Below, piece after piece: positions 23,171 through 32,697 of a stretch of DNA of 64,000 nucleotides; position 1 is the first letter of the stretch, and the number at the start of each line of letters is the position of its first letter. Origin of the DNA: Cephalotus follicularis (taxonomy: Eukaryota; Streptophyta; Magnoliopsida; Oxalidales; Cephalotaceae). The position numbers and the translations under genes were made by a program. Under the pieces are notes generated by a model that was not told the origin of the DNA, ran no database searches, and was given only the letters and a program-made list of their open reading frames with translations. Where the stretch lies: NCBI GenBank assembly GCA_001972305.1, contig BDDD01005194.1, positions 16,389-80,388 of the forward strand, written 5' to 3'.

Positions 23171-24877
23171 TCATTTCATGCCAAGCCACCAATAATCCCT
23201 CCTCATATCTTGGTACATTTTTGTGCTACCAGGGTGAATGTTGTACTGAGATTTATGAGCCCCGTAAAGTAACTCACTCTTTAACCCATGTTCATTCAGA
23301 AGACACACCCATCCCTGAAATCTTAAGACACCATCGGCATGTACCCGAAAATAAGACTCTGAATCCAGATTCTCTCGAATCTTTTGTAATTCAGGATCGT
23401 GTGCTTGAGCATTCTTTATTTCGTCAAGCAAAATTGGCTGCACTCTCATGCTAGCCATAAAGACTCCATGTGAATGAATAAATGGAAACCACTCTTGGAA
23501 GTCTTCTAATATATTCCATTGCAACACCATCGCACTGGCAACCATTGCCTTGAGAGTCAATGCATCAACGACCACATTCGCTTTCACCGGGTGGTACTGA
23601 AAACTGCAATCACAATCGTTGAAGAATTCCACACACCTTCGTTGCCTATTGTTCAGTGTATCCTGACAGAAGAGGTACCTCAAACTCTTGTGATCTGTAA
23701 AGATACGAAACTGCGCCCCATAAAGACAGTGCATCCACTTCTGAAGGGCAAAGATAATAGCCGCAAGTTCAAGGTCATGTGTTGGGTAGTTTTCTACATA
23801 TGGCTTTAGCTGCTTGGAAGCATAAGCAATCACTCTTCCTCGCTGCATCAGTACGCAGCCCAAGCCCTTACCCGATGCATCACTATAGAATGCAATGCCC
23901 TCATTACCTTCAGGTAATGCCAAGGTAGGAGCGGAAACTAACCGATCCTTCAACTCACGGAAACTAGCATCACAATCTTCGTCCCAGACAAATAAGGTCT
24001 TCTTTTGGGTCGGTCTAGTCAAAGGCATGGCTATCCTTGAAAAGTTATAGATAAAGCTCCTGTAATACCCCGCTAATCCAAGGAAACTGTGCACTTCAGT
24101 TACGTTTCTTAGTCGCGGCCAGTCGCGCACAACTTTGGTCTTTGATGGATCCACCGTCAAGCCCTCCCCAGATACGATGTGATCGCGAAAGATCACATGA
24201 TCAAGCCAGAATTCACACTTCCCAAACTTGGTGTACAATCGGTGCTCTCTAAGAACCTGCAATACCAGCCTCAGATGATGACTGTGTTCCTCCTCACTCC
24301 TTGAATATACAAGTATGTCATCAATAAACACTATGACGAACTGATCCAGGTATGGCCGGAATACGTCATTCAACAATGAGATGAAAGCTGCTGGTGCATT
24401 GGTAACACCAAACGGCATCACCAAGAACTCGTAATGACCATACCATGTTCGGAAGGCAGTCTTCTCAATGTCTCCTTGCCTTACTCTCAGTTGGTGATAA
24501 CCCGATCTCAAATCGAGCTTGGAAAACACCCTTGATCCTTGCAACTGGTCAAACAAATCCTCGATGTGGGGTAAAGGATACCACTTCTTGATAGTTCCCT
24601 TGCTCAACATTCTATAGTCGATATAAAGCCTCATCGACCCATCCTTGTTCTTCACAAATAACACAGGCGCACCCCATGGAGAAACACTGGGTCTAATAAA
24701 ACCCTTATTAATGAGATCTTGTAACTGTAACTTTAGCTCTCGTAGCTCGGCAAGGGCCATCCGATAAGGTGATTTAGAGATAGGAGCCATTCCAGGAACA
24801 AGATCAATAACAAACTCCATACTCCTCGGTGGTAAAGACCCCAAGTCATCAGGAAACACATCCGGAAATTCGCACAC
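23171..24877 (-). pseudogene. Reverse transcriptase, RNase H and integrase N-terminus, G2 copy 2
   Basis: At 568 residues this is the longest open stretch in the window. RT occupies about residues 1-330: WGAPVLFV at 68-75, [10 protein letters not shown] at 120-129 with the first catalytic Asp, FIDDILVYS at 184-192, [11 protein letters not shown] further on. RNase H follows with [26 protein letters not shown] and [11 protein letters not shown]. The end has the integrase zinc-binding His pair ([15 protein letters not shown]) and DYWWLGMK, then a TGA where copy 3 has a Gln codon. Active-site residues look intact. It would copy genomic RNA to DNA and remove the RNA strand, but it is split from protease and integrase by stops and from gag by the C1 insertion. 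Confidence 0.93.
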
Positions 24878-24886
24878 AACCGGAAT

Positions 24887-25437
24887 CTACTCCATGCTCA
24901 AACCTTTCTCAATCCTTTGATCAATCACATAAGCCAGGTATCCTTCACATCCCTTCTCTAGGTACTTCGATGCTCGAATAAAGGATATGATCGGTGTCGA
25001 GAACCCTTTGTCTCCCTTGAACTGAAATGTCGTTCCATCAGGTAGACAAAAATCTACAGTTTTATTATAACAATCCATGGCAGCATGGTGTGCTGATAGC
25101 CAATCCATCCCCAGTATAACATCAAAGTCATGGATAGGCAGTACTATCAAATCCGCATGCAAGGAAATGCCCGCCATAGACATATCATAACTCCTATATA
25201 TCGAGCCAGTATGCATAGAAGTCCCAGTCGGCATACTCACATCGAGCATATATGACATGCAGTCAGGGGTGACATCAAAGCAAGATGCAAAATGTGCAGA
25301 TATAAAAGAATGCGATGCTCCAAAATCCATCAACACTCTAGTAGAAAAACCATAGATATAAAGAGTATCTCCAACAACGAAAGTCAACTATGGAACCTCT
25401 GTCTGAGCAAGTACAAAAACTCTACCTTTTGTGACGC
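24887..25437 (-). pseudogene. Protease region of G2 copy 2, 5' end cut by copia insertion
   Basis: The minus-strand frame reads GDTLYIYGFSTRVLMDFGASHSFIS. This is a retropepsin active-site loop in which the usual Ser/Thr after the catalytic Asp is Phe (D-F-G-A), likely damaging. HDFDVILGMDWLSAHHAAMDC and FLPDGTTFQFKG-like residues follow. A TAG at 24887-24889 separates it from RT, where copy 3 reads SMEEIPVV. At 25438-25442 it is interrupted by C1, and the sequence resumes at 34935; the unbroken version is at 42840-42870. Confidence 0.85.
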
Positions 25438-25442
25438 CCTTA

Positions 25443-27578
25443 TGTTAGATGTAGTGACCCGACAAGCCATTGGATGGACTGTTGTTTTAATATCTATTCT
25501 TGTATGAAACAATCTTATTCCTTATATATATAATGTGTGCTAATTTGTTATGGCTATATCACTTGTGTTTTATCACTTAATTGAAGTAGTTTATTATTTA
25601 CCTGCTTACACTTGTGATGCCCCGACATAAAGTTAGATACCAAGCATGGAGGCTGTGAGATTGGTTACCTTATTCCTTATGCCAAATTAGTTCCAAGTCG
25701 TAGGTTCACTTTGTGGGCATTAGTGAACCGGATAGACTTACGCGTATGTTGCCTGCTCATGGAATTGGAGGATGGATTCTCTCACTACCATCTGTGTTGG
25801 ACACTAGGGAAAATACGGGGTGCACGCTGGGAGCATGTACACTGAACAGGACCTGCGTAGGAGACATTATTTGGATAGTCACTTTTCTCGTGTCAGTAGT
25901 GATCCTACTTGTTGCGGTTGTGTATAAGTGATGATCACTTAGCGAGTTCTCAAACTCGTCTGATCCTTAGACCTGAGCGACTGCTGTATATTGTATAGAG
26001 ACGGTTATGCTTTCATCTTCACCTTACCCAGTCCTTGCACAGGGCTGGCAATCGGGTGGTCTTTGGGTATGATTGAATCTATACGAATATAAGTGAGTGC
26101 GTAATATGGGATTGACACACCTGAGTGAAGGTGATCGGCTTTATTATGATCTTATTAAACTTTGGACTTATGAAATCCTTGGCCAAGGTTGAGGTAGACT
26201 GGAAATTAGATTTTTGGAGAGTTTACCAAAGGTCCTAGTAATGATCAGATATTTTAGCAATTGAGGTATTACCTTGGGTTGACACATATCCTTACCGTAG
26301 ACCTCAATCGGGGCCAAGTATGACAAGGGATTATAGTACACGTGAGTCGATGACTTAGAAAATCTAGGGTTATTGAGGTTTGTAATAAATATGGGAAAGT
26401 TAATTAGTTTAATTTTTCCCATCTGGATAATGTTAGATATTATTTCGATAGCATTTAAATTGGTCTAGGACCATTTAGAATGGCTAAGCCGAACCCTAGG
26501 GGTATTTCAGTAATTTATGAACACCTCCGGTTTTAACCAAGATTTTATAGGGTCCTTACCCAATAATGATTAGATCTTTTATATGATGGACATATTAAGT
26601 CTTGGTGTCAAATATCAGTTATGTGGATTTCGCATTTTATGGAAACACATTTGTTTGATCTTACTTAATCAATATTTGAAGAGTACATGATATCACTAAA
26701 GGAGTTAGACTCAAATTACCTCACCTGCCAGGAAAAGCGTCGACGCCTTCTGGGAGCGACGTCGAGCGTTATTTTGTTTTTAGCGTCAACACCTTCTGGG
26801 AAGTGTCAATGCTTAACACTTGTAAAGACGTCGATGTCTTTTAGAAAGCGTCGACATTTTTAGTGCCATATTACATAAGCGTCGATGTCTTTTGGAAAGC
26901 ATCGACGTGTTTTGAGCGGGACGTGCAACCTGAGCACGAACCCACTTCGCGGGCACGTTTTCTCTCTCGTCTCCAGTAGCCATCTCCCGTTCTTGAATGT
27001 TATAGGAATGTGGTGATCATGGTCACAGACTCTCTAGGAGTGAGGACCATGATCCTAAGTAAATGGAAGAGTGGGAGAGAGAAGAAAGAGGCAAGTGATA
27101 AGTTTTTCTGCAGAAAAACTTTATGTGGTGAGTGCTGTGTTTTTGCAAGAAAAACAAGTATCTCTCTCTAGAGATAGTGAGTTTCCTTCTCTATGATATA
27201 CACCAAGCAAGTGTTTCCTTCATTGCTGGACAGAAGCTGTTCTTGCTTGGAGCAGCAGCATAACAACTTGGAGTACAACGGAGGAGGAGTCTTCGCAAGC
27301 TTGAAGCGGCAAAGACGAAGGAGCCTTCACCCATTGGTATATCCCTATGCCTCCTTTGTTTTACCTTGTTTGTATGTCACCATTGAATGCAATGGTGACA
27401 TCCTTTCAATTAAGTGTTGATGTGGTGGTCCATGTGGCCTGTGGCCATGCCATAAAAGGAATGTTTTTCCCATTATTGGGTGTTCTACCGCTGCCATGAT
27501 TGCTTGTATGTTTTTGTTCTACACCCTACAGCCCATTGTCCTTTTACAACATAGGAATTGGCTAATCCAATTCCATCA
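25443..27578 (+). mobile_element. 5' LTR of C1
   Basis: It is 2136 bases, about 100 shorter than the 3' LTR, mainly because roughly 90 bases present at 34465-34560 are missing near 27208. GTCGACG-type sites cluster at 26737-26911, beginning with the perfect decamer GCGTCGACGC at 26737-26746. Confidence 0.9.
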
Positions 27579-27579
27579 G

Positions 27580-27591
27580 TGGTATCAGAGC
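27580..27591 (+). promoter_or_regulatory. Primer-binding site of C1
   Basis: TGGTATCAGAGC is a perfect match to the 3' end of plant initiator Met-tRNA. It lies one base after the LTR terminus CA at 27577-27578. Confidence 0.95.
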
Positions 27592-29299
27592 GTCCCACAT
27601 CATCCTTGGTTTGATTTATGCCTTACATGATGAACTAATTAAAGGTTTAATTAATGGATATGTTTTATGGTTAAACTAGGTTTTCAAAGTGCCTTAGTGA
27701 ATTTTGCATGGAATTGGATTTCATAGTGTTTAAGTCCTCAGGATTTTTGTTTTAATGTGTTTAGAATTATGTTTAGAACATGCATAGTGCAGTTTGGATT
27801 GCCAAAATTGGAATGTCAAAGTCTAAACCATTATTTTCTTCATTTTTCGAATTAAAGAAACTGCCCAGGGGGTTTTAAGCATCGACGTTCTTGTTAGACG
27901 TCGATGCCTTGTTCATCAGTTCTCGTGAAACGCATCGATGTTCTTGATAAATGTCGATACCTTGTTCATCAGTTCTCAGGAAGCGCGTCGATGTTCTTGT
28001 TAAACGTCGATGCCTTTTTTAACAGTTTTCGTGAAATGCGTCGACGCCTTCTGGGAAGAGTCAACATTATAAATAAAAAATAAAAAATTTTGTTTTTTTA
28101 ATAAAATTGGATTTTATACATTGTGGCACTTAGAAAATCAAAATCATTGCTTGATTTAGTTGGAGTTTAACCAATATTGACAATCCTTAAATTAAATCTT
28201 ATAATTACTTATTATTTATGGCTTGTGTTATTTTGTGGTTTTATTATATTGGATATAATGTAAGTCTTATGCACAAGGGATGGCCTGAAAAAGGACACTG
28301 ACCTAGTTTATGGTTTTCTATGTGTGGATGGATGTTATTTATTTATTATTATTTTTAAAAGGTCTGTAATAAGGTGCCTGCGTGCACCATTTATTTTTCC
28401 TTTCTTTTGTAATTTTTCCTTGCAATTTTAAATGTAATTTTTCTTTCCAAAAATGTAAACTTCCTTTTATAAAAGAAGACCTTACAAGGAGAGATGGAGG
28501 AACGGAGAAATGGAGTACAAGATTTTTTAAGGCCATGTATGCATGGTATTTGTTGTAATAAATAGTTTTAATATCTTAACACCTAGGAAGACCTAGTAGT
28601 GATTTTGGGCTCAAGTCACTACTAATAATGTCCTTGCCAATTCATTGACATATTTTAGAAATATGACCAAGGTGCATAAGATACACGTCTACATGCTAAG
28701 CCGTAATTAATTTGAATTGGCTAATACACGTCTTAACGTAGGAACCCATTGAGTGGTTCCCCGTGGGCTTCCACGATTTTCGTTGAGTAGTGTTCCTAAG
28801 TTGTTGGTTTGTCATGCCCTAGCTGAGGCTGATAACTTGGGGATATTATGTCAGTCGGTGTTGGGCACCGCAAAGGGTGGCTATGTTTTAGCACTTGGAC
28901 ACGCCTACGTGTGGGTGTTAAAACTAGTGCATTCCAATGAAAATTGTGGGTACTTGACTTATCAAGATTCTGATGGTTTGTCATGCCCTAGCTGAGGCCA
29001 TATTGAATCTAAGGCCGAATACTATGATTGGATCTTGTATTAGATACAAATTGGCAAGAAAGCCTACCCATTGGATATATTATAGTTTGTCATGCCCTAG
29101 CTGAGGCTATAATATGATTGCGATGGATTCCAATCCCCACCAGGAAGTTAGACTTCTCGATTTCCATATAGGGGTATGGGATACGATTAGAATGGTGGGA
29201 GGAACCATAAGCACTAAAGACCAAGTGTTATGGTTATCATATATTAAAATTTGAATAAATGCTAACTCATGTTTATATTCCCTTATCTAGGTTGCTAGT
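27592..29299 (+). other. Long non-coding leader of C1 with GTCGACG sites and hairpins
   Basis: 1.7 kb separate the primer site from gag and have no coding frame of note. GTCGATG/GTCGACG-type sites cluster at 27880-28065, outside the LTR. From 28560 to 29120 the sequence is rich in self-complementary segments: stem 28594-28602/28616-28624 (TAGTAGTGA/TCACTACTA), stem 28885-28894/28915-28924 (GTTTTAGCAC/GTGTTAAAAC), and the three-copy motif hairpins listed separately. Such leaders usually carry RNA dimerisation and packaging signals; that role here is inferred. Confidence 0.6.
28795..29117 (+). repeat. Three copies of a 23-nt motif, each closed by a different stem
   Basis: The shared core ends in GTCATGCCCTAGCTGAGGC and lies at 28807-28829, 28976-28998 and 29085-29107. 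Flanks differ but are self-complementary in each case. Copy 1: CCTAAGTTGTTG with TGATAACTTGGG, 12 pairs counting G-U. Copy 2: ATG with CAT, then AGATTC with GAATCT. Copy 3: TATATTATA with TATAATATG, 9 pairs with one G-U. Equal loops on unrelated stems suggest a conserved RNA structure. Confidence 0.75.
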
Positions 29300-30180
29300 A
29301 TGGCTTAAACAAATGCATTGTCCCGTATACTTGAGACAAACAAACTTGAGGGGCCCAACCTCAATGATTGGCACCGTAACCTCAAGATCGTCCTTACGGC
29401 CAATAAAATGGCCTATGTTATGACTGGGGGGCCTCCTTCACTAGGTGAAGATCCGATGCCTGAAGAGAGTGAGCGACTAGCCAAGTGGCTAGAGGATGAC
29501 GAGCAGGCTAGATGTCTTGCCCTTCTCGGGATGACACCTAAGCTTCAACGTCAAAATGAAAGGATTGAGACCTTATCTGCTATACTACTCCATCTCCAAG
29601 AGATGTATGGAGCTGAGTCTAGGACTCAAAGGTTCAATCTATCACGCAAACTCTTTAAGGCTCAGATGCAAGAGGGAGCTTCAGTCCATGAGCATGGATT
29701 GAAGATGATAGACATGATTAAGCAGCTGGCTCAATTAGGGTTTGTCATGGACCATGATCTATATATAGATCTTATTTTAACGTCCCTTCCTAAGTCGTTC
29801 TCACAGTTTTTGGTGAACTTTCACATGAACAAGATAGAGGTGACTCTATATGAGTTGATAGCTATGTTGAGGACGGCTGAGGCCGATTTTGACTCTGGGA
29901 AGTCAAAGACCCACTCCCTACTTCTTCCTTCTTCTAAGTCTGTCCAAGGAAAGGGCAGTGCCTCGTCTTCCTGAAAAGGGAAGGGCATACTTATGCCTGT
30001 CAACACAAAAGGCAAGGGTAAGAAGAAGCAAAAGAAGAAGAATGGGAAGCTTGGAGCTAGTGGGAATGTTGCCAAACATCGAATGAAGAAGTTAGCTGCT
30101 GAAGGTGCTTGTTTCTAGTGCGTTAAGGCTGAGAACTGGAAAAAGGATTGTCGTGTTGCTGTTGCTGCTGTCTCTGCTGA
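29300..30180 (+). pseudogene. Gag of C1 (Ty1/copia), nonsense-mutated
   Basis: The ATG at 29300-29302 is followed two codons later by TAA, probably from CAA, so translation would stop at once. The frame then reads NALSRILETNKLEGPNLNDW, the usual N-terminus of copia gag, and continues open from 29318 to 29974 (LYELIAMLRTAEADF near the end). After a TGA the same protein continues with Lys/Gly-rich sequence and a zinc knuckle around 30110-30150. There the second position pair is broken by a stop (CF-stop-CVKAENWKKDC), and the knuckle His/Gly positions are also altered. Gag would form the particle; this copy has at least three inactivating changes. Confidence 0.88.
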
Positions 30181-30833
30181 TAACCCGCATGGTACGAGTA
30201 CATCAGGTATGTTCATGATTGAACTTAATCTAGCTTTGAATAGTAGTTCCTCATGGGTATTAGATACTGGATGTGGAACCAACATTTGCAATTCATTGCA
30301 GGGACTAAGAAAAGTTCGAATGCTTGGAGCTGGAGACTTGAAGTAGAAAAACAGATAGGTAAATCGATTAAAATAATTCGGTCGGACCGAGGTGGCGAAT
30401 ACTTGTCAGCTGAATTCCTAGGTTATCTTAGAGATAATGGACTTCTATCTCAGTGGACTCCTCCTGGAACACCACAGCATAATGGTGTATCCGAAAGGAG
30501 GAATCAGACTTTGTTAGACATGATTTGATCGATGATGTCTTTTACTGACCTTCCTACCTATCTCTAGGGTTAGGCCCTAGATACAACTACTTATATCTTG
30601 AATCAGATTCCTTTAAAATCTATGCCTTCTACTCCATACTAGGTATGGTCAAGGAGGAAACCCAGCCTTAGCCATTTGAAGGTTTGGGGTTGTCCGTCTT
30701 ATGTCAAAAGGCTTGACGCAGATAAGCTGGAAGTGCGGTCGCACCGTTGCAGGTTTGTGGGGTCTCCTAAAGAAACTAAGGACACTATTTCTACCACCCT
30801 AGCGAACAAAAGATATTTGTTTCACGAAATGCT
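30181..30833 (+). pseudogene. C1 protease stub fused to distal integrase by large deletion
   Basis: SSWVLDTGCGTNIC at about 30247-30290 is the copia retropepsin active site (D-T-G). About 20 residues later the sequence becomes EVEKQIGKSIKIIRSDRGGEYLS, which belongs to the integrase core and carries its second catalytic Asp. GTPQHNGVSERRNQTLLDM, with the catalytic Glu, follows. The rest of the protease, the integrase zinc-binding domain and the first catalytic Asp are gone. A TGA follows LLDMI at 30526-30528. Beyond it LNQIPLKSMPS and the HLRVWGC-like region mark the integrase C-terminal side. It is non-functional. Confidence 0.88.
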
Positions 30834-31950
30834 GTGTTCCTAGAGAAGGAATATCTTCTTGAAGGAAACAGTGGGAGTAAGGTGGAACTCGAGGAGTTAC
30901 CATATGTAGAAACCACACAAGAGATGGAGGAGTTGGAGGTTAGACCTTCAACAGACACAGCTAAGATTGGATCTCAGGTTGAGAATGGTTATCAGTTAGG
31001 CATAGCTCCTTTGAGGAGATCAGGCAGAATCCCATTAGCACCTGAGAGGTATGGCTTCCTAATTGATGGTACTAATGAGATAAACGTCATTGAAGATGAT
31101 GAGCCTGCCAGCTATCTAGAGGTAGTGCAAGGCACTGAATCTGAAGCGTGGCTAAGAGCCAGGAAATCCGAAATCGATTCCATGTACTCCAACCAAGTAT
31201 GGAATTTGGTTGAAGCCCCCGAAGGCATAGTGCCTATTTGCTACAAATGGATCTTCAAGAAGAAGATGAATGCATATGGAAAAATCGAGACTTATAAAGC
31301 TCGATTAGTGGCGAAAGGGTATAGGCAACGACATGGAGTCGACTATACTGAAACTTTCTCACCTGTCGCCATGCTTAAATCCATTAGGATTTTTCTTGCT
31401 ATTGTCGCACATTATGATTATGTGATATGGCAAATGGATGTCAAGACTGCATTCTTAAATGGGCGTCTTGAAGATGATATTTATATGTCCCTACGACGAG
31501 GGGTTTATATCTTCCGAGCACCCGTACATGATGTGCAAGCTCGAACGGTCCATCAATGGACTAAAGCAAGCATCTCGTAGCTGGAATCTACGTTTTGATG
31601 AAGCAGTCAAAGCTTTTGACTTCGTTAAAAATGTAGATGAGCCCTGTGTTTATCGAAAGCAAGAGGAACCTAGTATCACTTTCTTAGTGCTATATGTAGC
31701 TGACATCCTACTCATTGGGAATGATGTAGGGATGTTACAGTCTGCAAAGATATGGCTAACTAAGAATTTATCCATGAAAGATTTTGGAGAAGCCACCTAT
31801 ATACTGGGTATTAGGATCTTCAGGGATAGATCTAATAGGTTGCTTGGGCTTTCTCAAAGCCAGTACATCAGAAAGGTGCTGAAGAGGTTTAGCATGGAGA
31901 CTTCAAAAAGAGGCCTATTGCCAATAGGCGAAGGAATTCATCTTTCTTGA
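30834..31950 (+). pseudogene. Reverse transcriptase of C1 with frameshift and YVAD active site
   Basis: Frame one (30834-31580) contains EKEYLLEGNSGSKVELEE, the linker RRSGRIPLAPERYGFL, then RT blocks KARLVAKGYRQR, DYTETFSPVAMLKSIR and WQMDVKTAFLNGRLEDDIYM. The reading frame changes near 31490-31500. Frame two (31459-31950) continues with MCKLERSINGLKQASRSWNLRFD and LYVADILLIGND. The catalytic YVDD motif is YVAD (31690s), so one metal-binding Asp is lost in addition to the frameshift. The frame ends at a TGA at 31948-31950. The product would have copied element RNA to DNA. Confidence 0.92.
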
Positions 31951-32684
31951 AAGATGTCTCCTTAGACATCTGAAGAGAGAGCACGCATGAGTCGGATACC
32001 TTATGCTTCGGCAGTAGGGTCGATCATGTATGCTATGTTATGTACTAGGCCTAATGTCGCACTTGCCCTAGGTATGGCAAGTCGTTTTCAGTCTGATCCT
32101 GGTGAGAAGCACTGGGAAGTTGTCAAGGGAATCCTGAAGTACCTTAGGAGGACTCAGGATATGTTCTTCATCTATGGAAAAGATAGTGACCTGAAATTGG
32201 AGGGCTTCACAAACTCCAGTTTTGATAGTGATCCGGATGATCACAAAACTGTCTCTAGGTACGTTTTTGTATGTAATGGTGGAGCTGTGAGCTGGCGTAG
32301 TTCAAAGCAAGAGACTATTGCAAATTCTACCACAGAAGCCGAGTACATAGCAGCCTCAGATGCCACCAAGTAGGGTGTATGGATGCGCAAGTTCATTACT
32401 GAACTAGGAGTTGTTCCATCCATTATTAGTCCAGTTGTAATATACTGTGATAATAATGGTGTTGTAGCACAAGCCAACGAACCGCGGTCTCACCAGTGAT
32501 CCAAACATATCGAGCGGTGCTATCATTTGATCCGTGAGATTATTGGTAGGGGAGATATACAGCTAGAGAGGGTCTCCTCAGAGGAGAACACAACAGATCC
32601 ACTGACCAAGGTAACGGAAACCAAGGTTCTGGATCATCATCGTGGGACGATGGGTCTAGGCTATAGGAGTTCATGGCTTGAGGG
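31951..32684 (+). pseudogene. RNase H of C1
   Basis: RIPYASAVGSIMYAMLCTRPNVALALG starts the connection domain at 31990, then HWEVVKGILKYLRRTQD. In RNase H the first catalytic block reads FTNSSFDSDPDDHKT, where Asn and Ser stand at positions that are Asp in active copies. EAEYIAASDATK keeps the Glu and IYCDNNGVVAQA keeps the next Asp. TAG at 32371-32373 and another stop before KHIERCYHL break the frame. The end, DPLTKV...GSSWLEGQVGD-like, runs into the polypurine tract, the normal copia arrangement. Confidence 0.88.
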
Positions 32685-32697
32685 TCAAGTGGGAGAT
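32685..32697 (+). promoter_or_regulatory. Polypurine tract of C1
   Basis: TCAAGTGGGAGAT lies immediately before the 3' LTR start TGTTAGATG, the form typical of plant copia elements. Confidence 0.93.

Noticed and set aside
29821-30075. Minus-strand hydrophobic frame opposite the C1 gag
   Set aside because: It lies antisense to a Lys-rich gag segment, which yields Phe/Leu-rich shadow translation.
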